Source of the DNA: Unio delphinus
Taxonomy: Eukaryota; Mollusca; Bivalvia; Unionida; Unionidae
NCBI GenBank assembly: GCA_029339505.1
Contig: JAQISU010000132.1
Location: forward strand, 10,519,001 to 10,583,000
Length of the DNA: 64,000 bases
Reading direction: 5' to 3'
In this document: positions 11,550 through 22,905 of the stretch, one piece after another
Layout of the letters: the number at the start of each line of letters is the position of its first letter
Position numbering within the stretch: position 1 is the first letter of the stretch
Notes under the pieces: model-generated
Databases searched by the model: none
Seen by the model: only the letters and a program-made list of their open reading frames with translations
Told to the model about the DNA's origin: nothing
Translations under genes and position numbers: made by a program

Positions 11550-12190
11550 TATCCCTTTATGATTTTAATTGCCGGACCTAGCAGTTCAGGCATAACCGAA
11601 CTATGAAACGTTTGATTGAACATAAACATAATTTTATCGATCGTTCACCTCAACACACCGTGTGGTATTACAAAGAATGATAATCGTCCTACAGCCTCTT
11701 GCGAGAACGTCAAGGCGAATCCATCGTTTTGTGGAAGGCATTCCTGGTGAAGACGAAGGAACCGTTCGAACCCAGTTAAAATCATCTGGTAATTTTAGAC
11801 ATGTTAGGAGAAGACAAAGTTGAAATTAAACTGAGGTTTATGCACACTGGACGTTATCGTAATGCCAGTGTCATTTACATCACACAAAATTTGTTTCACT
11901 AAGTAAAGCCCATCGTACCATTAGTCTCAATGCTCATTACGCGAGTCCTGTTTAGAAGCTATATAGATAACTCGCAAGTGCAAGTCTTAACCAAACCATT
12001 TAGAACGCCTGGGCTGACTCATGCGTACGATGATGCCACTTAAACCCCCCCCCCCCCCCCACACACACACACATTTACTCTTGGATTTAAACCCGACTAC
12101 CCCGCAATTATTTACGATTTCATACCCATCTGTTTCACGACTGGTGCCAAGACGGAGGACGTATCGTGTGCACGTCCTCGTCGTCGACTT
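11550..12190 (+). pseudogene. Decayed packaging-ATPase-like gene of a Polinton/adintovirus-type element
   Basis: Three frames together show the order expected of the small FtsK/HerA-type DNA-packaging ATPase of Polinton/adintovirus-like elements in invertebrates. A P-loop-like segment 'LIAGPSSSGITE' lies at about 11565-11603, where the Walker A lysine position is isoleucine. A hydrophobic 'LVILDML' strand in the place of Walker B follows near 11790, then 'NASVIYITQNLF' near 11861, 'DNSQVQVL' near 11966, and an 'LLLDLNP' block near 12075. Stops, two frame changes and a C16 plus (CA)n tract at 12045-12072 break the gene. Assignment rests on motif order recognised by eye; any role would be ancestral packaging of element DNA into capsids. 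Confidence 0.5.
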
Positions 12191-13700
12191 AACAACAGCA
12201 AAAAAATCTATTTTAAAAAACTTCGGACACTTAGGCTCTGTCACACACAGCCTCAACATGATGTCCCTTCAGTCTCATCTTCCAGTCAAATTGATTATTG
12301 CCTTGTAGGGCATCAGTCGCGAAACAAATCCACAAATACATGTTCGCGTCTTAGAAGCCAGTCTCAGAGAAATAGTTACCGGGAACAGCACGTCAATTAC
12401 TGCAAGGCATCATTCACATTCCACATGAAATCAAACGCTTTTTTAAACAAACAAAGTAACCTTGACACAACTGGCCGATCCTCGCATCGACACTCAAACC
12501 AAAACGCAAATCATTTTGAAACTGGAGATAACGGTCTCAAGGAGGTGTTATCGTTCGCTACGTCTTCAAATAGGATCCAGATGCTCCCAAATTCCTCCCC
12601 TAGAAAAAAGCCACTCTCATAAAAGCCAAACGGAAATGAGCAGTGGTGTCAAGACCAGGTCACAGAAACAAAAGTCCACAGAACATAAAAAGCCCACAGA
12701 AAAAAAAAACCCACAGATGACACCTTCTACCCGCAAGAAAGGCACTTCGACCAGGACGCAACCTTACATTCGTAAACCACAACCTGAAGCGACAGTGAAC
12801 GCGTCTCAATTAACCTCATTTTCTTCCACTTCTCCGATGCTGATGATGCCAGTCAAATAAAATTTGACGCCCGTTCTTCCACATTTGATGAAACAATGGA
12901 AACCTGTATCAAAAACTTCTTCAGCGGGGACACCCTCTTCCTCTTTACCGTCAGTGTCAGCTGCTCACAATGTACCTTCCCACAAAATTAAAGTCCAAGA
13001 GTTATGGATTGTTACAGAGTTTACTCGACAAATCAAGATCTGTCCCGATTTAGTCATTTTCGAAACTATACACGACTTGTGGTAACTTTCATCGAGTTGA
13101 TACGATGTACACACAACCAGCAGGAGCGCATTCCAGGACAAAAATAAAGACTTATGGTAAACGATGGGACTTACTGTTTCTGTGCTCTAAAGCATCCCAA
13201 GATGTCACCTCAACGACGTGCACACCACTACCATCAACATTCTTCTGTCCAAAAAGAAAAAAGAAAAAGGCAGTCTCGTCCTCCGAAACAATACGTAGCC
13301 AAGCATCGACGTCACCCTTAGAAAAAACGTAGTTGACCAAAGAAAAGAGGAGCCTCCAAAAAGGAGGTTTCGTTGGCGACTTTGAAAACACATCGTCACC
13401 AGGATTTCGAAGCGATAGTAAAATAAAAATAAAACTATAAAACATCAGCGTATTTCTGGAACCAACAAACAAAAATGTCGCACCCCCACCCACCCCTTCA
13501 ATGAAAAACATCCTTCTTCACTCCCCAAAGGAAAGAAAATTAAAAGTACTACCTCTTCATATAGCCCAACATTGGGACGTTTGTCCGTCCTGTCCAAAGC
13601 CTCTCCACCTATGCGGGAAACCAAATCATTAAGACTGCCCCCAACGATGTCATCGATACCGTGGGCGAATTTGATTGAATGTCTTGAAATGTGTGTGTAA
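12191..13700 (+). other. Flank of the virus-like remnant with basic, low-complexity frames
   Basis: A frame at 12462-12860 opens with 'LADPRIDTQTK', reminiscent of short proteins beside the ATPase in Polinton-like elements, then becomes Lys/Thr/Ser-rich. Further open frames at 12864-13332 have no recognisable domain. There are no capsid, protease or polymerase motifs that I can identify, so the extent of the element is unknown. Confidence 0.3.
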
Positions 13701-14045
13701 AGATTCCTGTTAACTAGGTTGGGGTGGGGTGCTCCCTGTATTACATTTAATTATTACAGAAGACCTACCCTGGCTCGTTTTTGTTTAAAATTTAAGTGGT
13801 GATGGAGCGATGCAAAGCTCAGTGCCCTCAGTCAGCGATTCTGACAGTTAAATTACTGAATACACTAGGTGAAATTCAAATAAACAACAATGTAATACCA
13901 TTGAATAACAGATAGTCGTTTCTCAAATGAAATTCATTATTTAAACCCTATGACTCATCCTTCACTCAACCAAGTGACGGCCTATTTTCATCATCTGACG
14001 TAGTGTGATAGATTTTCCACCTATCCATGTTCCTACCCATCTGTA

Positions 14046-14372
14046 TAACCGCTCCGGTGGCCTAGTGGTTAGAGCGTCCGCCCCGGAAGCGGGAGGTCGT
14101 CGGTTCGATCCCCCGCCGAGTCATACCAAAGACTTACAAAAATGGTACTAACAGCTGCCTCGCTTGACGCTCAGCATTAAGAGGTTAGTGTTAGGACTGG
14201 TTGGCCTGGTGTCAGGATAATGTGACTGGGTGAGACATCATGCTACATGTCTGCGGCATGATGTCTCAGTGCTAGACATCACTATAAACTGCCTCACTGC
14301 AGACATCGTAGCGATATGACTGAAAAATTGTTAAAGCTACGTTAAAAATCCTAATCAAACAAACAAACAAAC
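14046..14372 (+). mobile_element. SINE-A copy 4, full-length
   Basis: The best-preserved copy. The tRNA-like head has an A box around 'tggcctagtggttagagc' (14059-14076) and a B box 'ggttcgatccc' (about 14102-14112). The full body follows, ending in 'taaaaatcctaatcaaacaaacaaacaaac'-type AAAC repeats. The head could promote Pol III transcription. Confidence 0.92.
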
Positions 14373-15268
14373 CCATTTGTATATTGTTTTCTCTGGACTG
14401 GTACTCAATCTCCCCTCCAGTCCATCTAACTTCCGCCTCTGTTCTTTCCTTTTCTGGTATCCAAATAGTCGGGACTACCTGTTCTATGGAATTTCCCTCT
14501 GTATGCTACAGCTCATCTGGTCCCTAAAAGCTTCTTGTATTAACACACAATGATATTAGCATATTCATCTAGCTATCTAGACTCACACTAAACAGCAATA
14601 CATCATCAGATAATCCATTACTTTCATTGGTCATGCATTCGTGCATATCGAAATACCCATACTTTCTGATATGGTGTAGACCGTGTAACTGATTATCATG
14701 CATAAATCAATATATTTCATCACATAGGTATATATAGATTCTCAATCTTATTACACAAAACAATATCACATAATCAGACGCATTTATGCACATTGCTCTT
14801 CTACAAAGTGTACACATATATCCACATATCCATGCGCTGATATATCCTTACACATGATATTCCTAGAAAGTATACACAAATAGTCAAATTACTATTAACT
14901 ATTGATGCACACTGCAACCATTATACAAAGTTATAATTCAATTCAGCATTGCAAATCTATAATATTACATGAATAAATGCACGAGGTTACTACGAATTAA
15001 ACAAAAATAGCGAATTACAATATTAATTCTTTACATCAACATTACTCATATCTCAGAATGTAGATCAAACACTACAAATGACAATTCTACGTACTGTATA
15101 TAATTAAAGTACAATTACTTTGCCGTACAGTATACTACAACAATCGAGCAAATAGTCATCAACATGTACTGAAACTTCTTGTAATTCCCAGAATAACAAG
15201 TTACGCGCCAGTTACGATTACTCTTGATATGGACAAAGGGAGTTATATAAGGACAAACAAATACCCCC

Positions 15269-15271
<3 letters not shown>
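14373..15271. other. AT-rich intergenic sequence, no gene seen
   Basis: No frame of note and no repeated structure beyond AT richness. Confidence 0.6.

Positions 15272-15328
<57 letters not shown>
15272..15328. repeat. (TC)n microsatellite
   Basis: About 28 CT units; the flanking open frames are Leu/Ser or Arg/Glu runs caused by the repeat. Confidence 0.97.
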
Positions 15329-15331
<3 letters not shown>

Positions 15332-15480
15332 TAACGTCCTGTTTTTTGCTTAGAATGCAAATGAATAAGATGAAATTCACAAAAGAGACTATCCCTTACA
15401 CCACAAAAATACAATCCATTACATCAACTATACCATCCATTATATAATACTCACCATCACAACGCCCTTTCTTAGTTTCT

Positions 15481-15796
15481 AACCGCTCCGGTGGCCTACT
15501 GGTTAGAGCATCCGCCTCAGATGATGGAGATCGTGGGCTCGATTCCCGGCCGTGTCAAACCAAATACTTATATAATTGGTACTAATAGCTGCCTCTCGTG
15601 CCGCTCAGCAGTACGAGGTTAGTGTTAGGATTGGTCGGCTTGGTGTCAGGATAATGTGACTGATTGGGACATATCCTACATGTGTGCAGCATGATGACCC
15701 AGTGCTCGACATCGCTATAAACTACCACACTGCAGACAGTGTAGCAATATGAATGAATTTTATTTAAAGATACGTTACAAATCCAAATCAGACACA
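15481..15796 (+). mobile_element. SINE-A copy 5
   Basis: Starts with the same 'aaccgctccggtggcct' head as 14046, with A-box-like and B-box-like ('gggctcgattccc') sequences. The diverged body keeps 'gtgttaggattgg', 'gtgtcaggataatgtgactg' and the 'cagcatgatg' block. Confidence 0.9.
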
Positions 15797-16189
15797 CATT
15801 CTTTTAGTTTAACATATAAGAGGAGATAAAATGTCACAAATTACTATCCTTTAAATTACAAATAATAATATTCATAAACTATCACCACCGTAACTTCAGT
15901 TGGGTACAACGTAGAAAAGCCAGTGATGGCTTGATGAATAGAAAAATATCTGAGGAGTAAAAAAGCCATATAGAATGGTTGTGTGCTTTTAAATACGGAA
16001 ATAGCAGAAGGAAATCGAGGGTCATGGGTGGAACCAAGTATTTGGAAATTACGAACCTTCTCTTTTTATATAGTATGATAGAGAGGGTCATATGTCACAA
16101 TGGGTCATTGGGGTAATCTAACGTATTTTTATCACTCTGCATGATTTTTCCCTTTAGATTATTGTTTTTTATTTCACATCAAGCTCGCG

Positions 16190-17190
16190 TTAAGCACCTG
16201 TGCCCAAAACAGGCACTATATTTTTTTGTCGCCATACAAGCCGAACAAAAGGTTTGAGATTAGCACACACATCACTATGGATTGTTTGGTAGGTGATTAT
16301 ATGTATTTAAAATTATATATAAATTTACATATCCTTCCCAGCCAGGTGTTATATATTTTTCCCGCTGTCGCTGTTTGGCCCGATAGGCGATAGATGCCAG
16401 CCTTTTGTAACTTTCCAACGTCCAGTACCGTTATGTCAACCCAACCTGTTCCACTCGTAGTGTCCCTAGACAGGCACTATATTTTTTGTCGACATACAGG
16501 CCGAACCTTTCGTCCGTATAAATCTTCTCCGTGAATCGTCCCAGGGTGTTATGCAATGGTAATTCCATTGTCCGTGAAAACCTATAACGCTTGGCGGGGG
16601 GGGGGGGGGGGGGGCGCATATAAATTTACTTAACGCCTGGTGAAGCGGGACATCTAACTTTATATAATGTCTGGCGGAGCGGAACATATAACTATATAAC
16701 GCCTGGTGGACATTGTTGCCAATTTCCAGTACCAAGACGTCATCATTCCGATTGTCCCTATACAGGCCCAACTTTCCCTTGTTTGTATATTCCCAATATT
16801 CCCCATGTTAAATTCCCATTGTCCGTAAACGTTCCCAGGGGTTTTTGTCCATGTAATTACCATTGTCCGTAAAGTGCCCTCATCATTCATATTGTCCCTA
16901 TACAAGCCCAACTTTTCCATGTACGTTTACAGGCCAAATATGCCCATGTTAAATTCCCATTGCACATAAATGCTCCCAGGGGGACTTGCCATCTAATTCG
17001 CATTGACCGTAAATTGCCATCGTCATTTCTATTGTCTCCTGTACAAGCCCAACCTTCCCCAGTCGGCATACAGGTCATATATTCCGGATGTTAACTTCCC
17101 ATTATCCGTCAATGTGCCCAATTCATTGTCGCTATACATGTGCTATATTAAATTTCCCTTGTCCGTAGAGCATATATATCTCCACCCATG
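16190..17190. repeat. Degenerate tandem repeat with 140-bp period
   Basis: The block 'attgtccctatacaagcccaac' starts at 16751, 16891 and, diverged, at 17031: exactly 140 bases apart. Within each unit 'cccattgtccgtaaa' and 'tgttaaattcc' recur. Older units start near 16208 and 16468 with 'caggcactatatttttt...gtcg.catacaagccgaac'. A shorter repeat of about 40 bp ('cgcctggtg.agcgg') lies at 16636-16710, and a run of 19 G sits at 16596-16614. No coding function is supported. Confidence 0.8.
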
Positions 17191-18211
17191 TTAAATTTCC
17201 TCTTGTGAGATTAGTAACCCATATGATTTTGTAATGGTAATTCCCACTGTCCGTATAGTGGCCAAATCCCTTGTCGCTATGTTCAATTCCGCATTCACTC
17301 CATGTTAAATACTGCTGTGTTCAATTCCCCTTGAAGCTATAGTGACCCACGACCTTTTTCACTGGGATTTCCATTGAAGCTAAAGTGACCCACTACACTA
17401 CTATGCTATTTTAATAAAGACTGCGCCTTTACGAGCAAGGGCTAAATCGTCTTGTACTATACATTTCTCTTGCATCCAAAAGTCAGTAAATTTTAGCCTC
17501 GGTTTTGTAGTTGTAGAAGTTGCTAAACCAAACAAATTCCTAAAATTCCCTTTGATTGAGTAAGCTAAAAGATTCTCGCGTTTCCTGAATAAGCTATTGC
17601 AGCCTCATTGTCTGTCTGATGATGAACTCAGACACAGACGGTTTCAGTGACAAGAGACGAGAGTCTTGTTCTGATTCGAAATGAACGAACATATTATCCT
17701 AGAGTTCTAGACGTATGCCCATACTTGATTAAGGACTTACGTTCAAAAATTGCGCATACATTGAGAACAAGCTTGCGCAAAATCAGTTCGTTGGTTGAGA
17801 ATCTGAAGGCACTAGGTATCCTTACAGCTAAGAATCGTCCATGTGAAAGAAAATTACCTTTTAATACTTTAGATTTTTACGGTTAAGTTCATATTTTTGC
17901 AGTTCTTTATATGTTATTTTATAATCTAATGGAATGTTTAATTGTTTAAAATAATTTATATTCATTCGTATTTATGGTATGTTTTATTGGAAATGTCGAA
18001 TTCGCTAACAAGTTCATTTCTATATTTAATAAATAGATGTAAATAAAATATTTTCTAAGTAATAAAGAATAATGTTTCAAAAATCTATTCCAAATAAGTT
18101 TTATATTTTAAATTTATCAAAATACATTCTTCAAAACGATTGTTGCATTAATCGCAACTACTGAATAGTATAATCTTTGACTAACATGAATTTTGTCGAA
18201 ATCTGTATTAT

Positions 18212-18219
<8 letters not shown>
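17191..18219. other. Intergenic sequence, no assignable gene
   Basis: A 79-codon frame at 17647-17886 is open but matches nothing I recognise. The remainder is AT-rich. Confidence 0.45.

Positions 18220-18290
<71 letters not shown>
18220..18290. repeat. (TA)n microsatellite, left flank of the LINE
   Basis: About 35 TA units running directly into the 5' end of the GC-rich LINE sequence. Confidence 0.97.
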
Positions 18291-18295
<5 letters not shown>

Positions 18296-21200
18296 CCAAG
18301 GTTGACATTGCCGGGGTGGGAGTGGGAGACAAGCTCCCCACTCCTCCAAAAATGCCCCATAGGGCTTGCGACTCTGATCGCCTCTGTCAACTAAAATCCA
18401 GCTCCTGGCCTTCACGAGTGGCTTAGCTTCTAAGTCCGGCGGACCATGTTTTCACTGACAGGAGAAGGGGTGAAGGCGGCCACAGGCGCCTTAAAACCAG
18501 TCGCTTCGGGTAGATGGGACTCGTAAACCTTGGATGGTAGCTCATCTAGGAGAAGGAAAGCTCTGATCCCAAACCTCCGCTGCCTTGCGGCTATACCCAC
18601 TCAAGGGAAGGCTAAGGGAGTAAACCCCGACAGAAAATCCGGAGACGGAGTCCCTAAGGCGGTCTGACGTTGACTTCAACGTCATTCCGGCAACTCCTGC
18701 GACGCCGTTGGTGCCAAGCTGTAGCGACATTTGTCGTTCCCTTGGGTCCACCAGCTGCGTGGAGAGGGGGGGGGGATCTGCTGCATGGGCAACAGCTGAT
18801 TCTCCATTCTAGACTGCCCAGGCTTTGTAGCTCCACTGTAGAGGACACTCCAGCGTCGTCTTAAGGCGTCGGCACAACATGGGAAGCAGCAGTCTACCGG
18901 CTATAAGCCATAGCTCGATTGGCGTAGAACTTGGCGCCAGGGGCTGCTTTCGACGGTGGGAGAGATCGCCATGTCTCATTGGAAGCTACCGCCCGCCTCA
19001 AGCTGGGCAGCCCTCAGTCAATAAGGTGCTTCCCGCCATGGCCTGCATGCTTCACTGGGTGCGTGGAGCTTAGAGAACCATCTCGACAAGTAGGCCAAAA
19101 AACTCTGCACCGAGCAAAATACAAAGAGGAAACAAGAAGACTCCAGCTCGTCGTTTCGCAAGCTGGAACAGGACGACACGGGCGAACCTTGTGCCCTGGA
19201 CTCACCACTGACCTGCAGAAGATCAACGACGCACGGAAGACTGCCGTCATTGACAGAGAACTCTCCCGACTGAATGTCGACATTGCCTGTCTTCATGAGA
19301 CCCGACTGGCCGACAGCGGCACCATCAGGGAAGCCAACTACACCTTCTTTTGGCAAGGAAAACCATCAGACGAACCCAGGCAGCATGGTGTCGGCTTCGC
19401 TGTAAAGAACACCCTCGTCGCCTTCATTGAGCCTCCATCATCAGGCACTGAGAGGATCCTTGCCCTCCGGCTATCAACAACCTCAGGCCCAGCCAACATC
19501 TTCAGCGTGTATGCCCCAACCCTCTGCTCAAACCCAGAAGAAAAAGACCAGTTCTACGAGGCTCTGGATCAAGCTATACCAAATATCTCCAGTACCGAGG
19601 GCCTCTACCTACTAGGAGACTTCAATGCGCGAGTGGGAGCTAACTACGAGGCATATCCCACCTGTCTCGGCCCGCACGGAAGGGACAAAATCAACGAGAA
19701 TGGTCAGCGACTGATGGAGATGTGCTGCACTCATAGCTTATGTGTGACCAACACCTTCTTCAAATGCAAGGAGATCCACCAGGTATCATGGAGACACCCA
19801 CGTTCCCGCCACTGGCACCAGCTAGATCTAGTCATCACCAGGCGCGCGGAACTAGCCAGCGACCTTCTCACCCGCAGCTACCACAGTGCCGACTGCGACA
19901 CGGATCACTCCCTTGTGGCCAGCAAGGTGCGAATAATACCCAAGAAACTGCACCACGCCAAGAAGAATGGTCGCCCACGCATCAACACCTGCTGTGCAAG
20001 CAATCCAGAGAAGACACAGCAGTTCATCTGCAAACTTCACGAGGCCCTCACCAAAGCTACACCTGATGGCACCATCGACTCCAAGTGGTCCCACCTCCGA
20101 GACGCTGTGTACAACTCAGCCATTACTGCCTACGGGAAGAAAGAGCACAAAAACACAGACTGGTACGAGGCCAGCTGGGAGGAGATGGAACCCGTGACTG
20201 AGGCGAAGAGGAAAGCCCTCCTGGCTTACAAGGCTGTGCCTAGCCTTGGTACATTACAGGCCCTCAGGACTGCCAGAAGAAATGCCCAGCAGACCGCCCG
20301 TCACTGCGCTAACACCTACTGGCTGAACCTTTGCACCAGTATACAGATAGCTGCCGAAACCGGGGATGCAAGGGGCATGTACGAGGGTATAAAGAAGGCA
20401 ACAGGCCCACCCACCTCCAAGATCGCCCCACTCAAGTCCAAGACTGGCGAAGTCATCACAGACCAGGGCAAACAGCTGCAGCGCTGGGTTGAGCACTATC
20501 TTGAGCTGTATGCAACCCAAAACGTCGTCACGGACACCACCATAGACGCCATCCCAGACCTGCCAGTCTTGGAGGAACTAGACACACCACCCACCCTGGA
20601 AGAGCTTAGCAAAGCCATCGACTGCCTCGCTTGTGGGAAGGCCCCTGGGCGTCACGGCATTCCGCCTGAAGTCCTAAAGATAGGGAAACCAGCACTAATC
20701 CAGCCTCTGCACGAAATTCTCTGCCTCTGCTGGGGACAAGGACACATCCCCCAGGACATGCAAGATGCAAACATTGTCACTCTATACAAGAACAAAGGAG
20801 ACCGCAGTGACTGCAACAACTACCGGGGCATCTCTCTTCTCAGTATTGTTGGAAAGGCGTTCGCCCGTGTCGTCCTGGCGCGCTTGCAGACCCTAGCGTC
20901 CCGAGTCCACCCCGAGTCCCAGTGTGGCTTCCGAGCAGGCATGTCAACTGTAGACATGATCTTCTCACTACGACAGCTGCAGGAGAAGTGTCGTGAGCAG
21001 CAGATGTCCCTCTACATTGCCTTCATAGACCTGACCAAGGCATTTGACCTGGTCAACCGGAGCGGACTCTTCAGGATCCTTAAGAAGATAGGCTGCCCCC
21101 CACGACTGCTCGCTATCATAACATCGTTCCACGAGAACATGCACTGCACAGTGTGCTTCAACGGCGCAACATCAGAGGCCTTCCCAGTCAGCAGCGGAGT

Positions 21201-22370
21201 GAAGCGAGGCTGTGTCCTTGCGCCAACTCTCTTTGCCATCTTTTTTTCCATTCTCCTCCAGTACGCCTTCAAGGACTGCAGCGAGGGTGTGTATATACAC
21301 ACCAGGACTGACGGAAAGCTGTTTAACATCGCCCGTCTCCGTGCAAAGACTAAAATTACAAAGGTTCTCATCCGTGAATTGCTCTTCGCCGACGATGCAG
21401 CCTTTACATCACACACGGCCGATGGACTGCAGCAGCTAGTATGCCGCCTCTCCCACGCCTGCAAGGAGTTCGGACTGACCATCAGTCTGAAGAAGACGAA
21501 TGTAATGGCGCAGGACGCAGACTCCTCTCCCACCATCGCCATTGATGGGTACAACCTGGAAGTTGTTGAGGACTACACATACCTTGGGTCCACCATCTCC
21601 AACTCGCTCTCCGTTGATACTAATGTAAATGGCCGGATTGCCAAGGCTTCAGCAGTTATGGCGAGACTGAACCAGAGGGTCTAGGACAATCACAACCTCA
21701 CCGGGAAGACCAAACTGCGCGTCTACCAGGCATGCGTACTCAGCACACTCCTCTACAGCAGCGAGGCATGGACCACCTACGCGAGTCACGAGAGGAAACT
21801 CAACAGCTTCCACCTGAGATGCTTGCGGCGCATTCTGTGTATCCAGTGGCAGGACAAAGTTCCCAACACAGAGGTTCTGAAACGCACCGGCATGAACAGC
21901 ATGTTCTCCATTCTCAGCGAGAGGCGCCTTCGCTGGCTAGGCCATGTTAAGAGAATGAACCCAGGCCGCATACCCAAGGACCTGCTGTACGGCGAGCTAG
22001 TAGAAGGTGCACGAACGACTGGAAGGCCACGTCTGCGCTACAAAGATGTATGCAAAAAGGACATGAAGACAGCCAACATCAACATAAACAATTGGGAGAG
22101 CTGTGCTGACGACCGCTCCGCGTGGCGTCTTGCTGTCAGACAGGGCACTCAGAAAGCCGAGGAGATGAGAAACACAAACCTCGCTGCAAAGAGAGCCAGG
22201 AGGAAGGCGAACCAAAAACATCCTCAGCAAGCATCAGCATACACCTGCAGCAAGTGCAACAGCGACTGTCACTCAAGGGTCGGACTCTTCAGCCACTCGC
22301 GAAGGTGCAGATAGGATACCCAAATCGGAAGCTACATCATCGTCTCTCGAAGACGGACGGATGCCGACGA

Positions 22371-22372
<2 letters not shown>
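18291..22372 (+). mobile_element. Near-full-length GC-rich LINE with APE endonuclease and RT
   Basis: A 4.1-kb block of visibly higher GC than its surroundings lies exactly between two (TA)n tracts (18220-18290 and 22373-22416). It has about 640 bp of 5' sequence without a clear separate ORF1, one long frame with apurinic-type endonuclease, reverse transcriptase and a C-terminal zinc-finger-like motif (18931-22314), and a short 3' end. The TA tracts could be the target, or the right one the element's own tail. The single disabling mutation seen suggests a fairly recent insertion. The clade is not settled; the protein is of the jockey/I/Ingi-like type widespread in marine invertebrates. Confidence 0.88.
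18931..22314 (+). pseudogene. LINE endonuclease-reverse transcriptase with one in-frame stop
   Basis: The frame stays open for 917 codons, meets TAG at 21682-21684, and continues in the same frame to 22314. Codon numbers count from 18931, which is a TTG; no convincing ATG marks the true start. Endonuclease motifs: 'HETRL' early, 'LLGDFNARVG' (GDFN at residues 229-232) and 'CDTDHSLV' (catalytic-type D325-H326). RT motifs: 'CNNYRGISLLS', 'FIDLTKAFDLVN', 'SSGVKRGCVLAPTLF' and 'FADDAA' (819-824). After the stop come 'RRLRWLGHVKRM', 'TTGRPRLRYKDVCKKD' and a terminal CxxC-x12-HxxxC motif, as in related LINEs. The stop occupies a position where relatives usually have Trp (TGG), so one base change explains it. 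Function: nicking of target DNA and target-primed reverse transcription. Confidence 0.9.

Positions 22373-22416
<44 letters not shown>
22373..22416. repeat. (TA)n microsatellite, right flank of the LINE
   Basis: About 22 TA units immediately after the 3' end of the LINE. Confidence 0.97.
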
Positions 22417-22418
<2 letters not shown>

Positions 22419-22804
22419 CTATACCAGTCTCACAATTTTATATTATCCATAAGTTTAGTATGATTATTTAAGATGTGTCGTACATGTACCTTGTTTCCAA
22501 TTATCACGTTGCCTCGAGACGGTCCCTCGTTGAAAGCACACGGCTTTGAATGAGATCGACCGACCGACTCTCATTTGATCCATTCTGATGATTATTTCAA
22601 CTCATCTTTATGTTTCGAGTAACTGTTAGTAACTTATGTATTACTATATGACGATATTTTATGATGTCTTAGCTGTTTACAGTGTATTTTTAATCAAATA
22701 ATGCCTCCCAGAACGTGCTATGCTACTTCGTAATGACGTCGTTCCCAGTCTTTTCAAGTTGCTTGAGCGCGAGCTGGTAGCGTTTTCGTTTCTAACCAGA
22801 ATCG

Positions 22805-22905
22805 GAGAATCTCGAATGTTTCCGTTGTTTGTTTATGTAAACATTAGAGGTTCTCCAAGGGTATAGAGAGTATAAAAAGGGCTCCTGTCATCGTAGACGA
22901 GAGAG
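22805..22905 (+). promoter_or_regulatory. Candidate TATA promoter preceded by a hairpin
   Basis: An imperfect inverted repeat (ggagaatctcgaatgttt / aaacattagaggttctcc, about 22805-22857) is followed by TATAAAAAGG at 22871-22880. The 14-base motif cgtagacgagagag at 22892-22905 lies where a start site would fall. The same motif follows another TATA box at 24109. No protein-coding exon downstream is recognised; this could be an LTR promoter or a non-coding gene. Confidence 0.4.

Noticed and set aside
14046..14125. Genuine tRNA gene
   Set aside because: A and B boxes are present, but the segment recurs with the same downstream body in several places, so it is a SINE head.
15115..15447. Arg-Glu or Ser-Leu repeat proteins
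   Set aside because: Product of the (TC)n microsatellite.
18158..18415. Protein with an Ile-Tyr repeat
   Set aside because: Read-through of the (TA)n tract; no conserved sequence on either side. The same applies to 22122-22463 and 50031-50480.
20254..21554. Minus-strand frames inside the LINE
   Set aside because: They are shadows of the long + strand endonuclease-RT frame.
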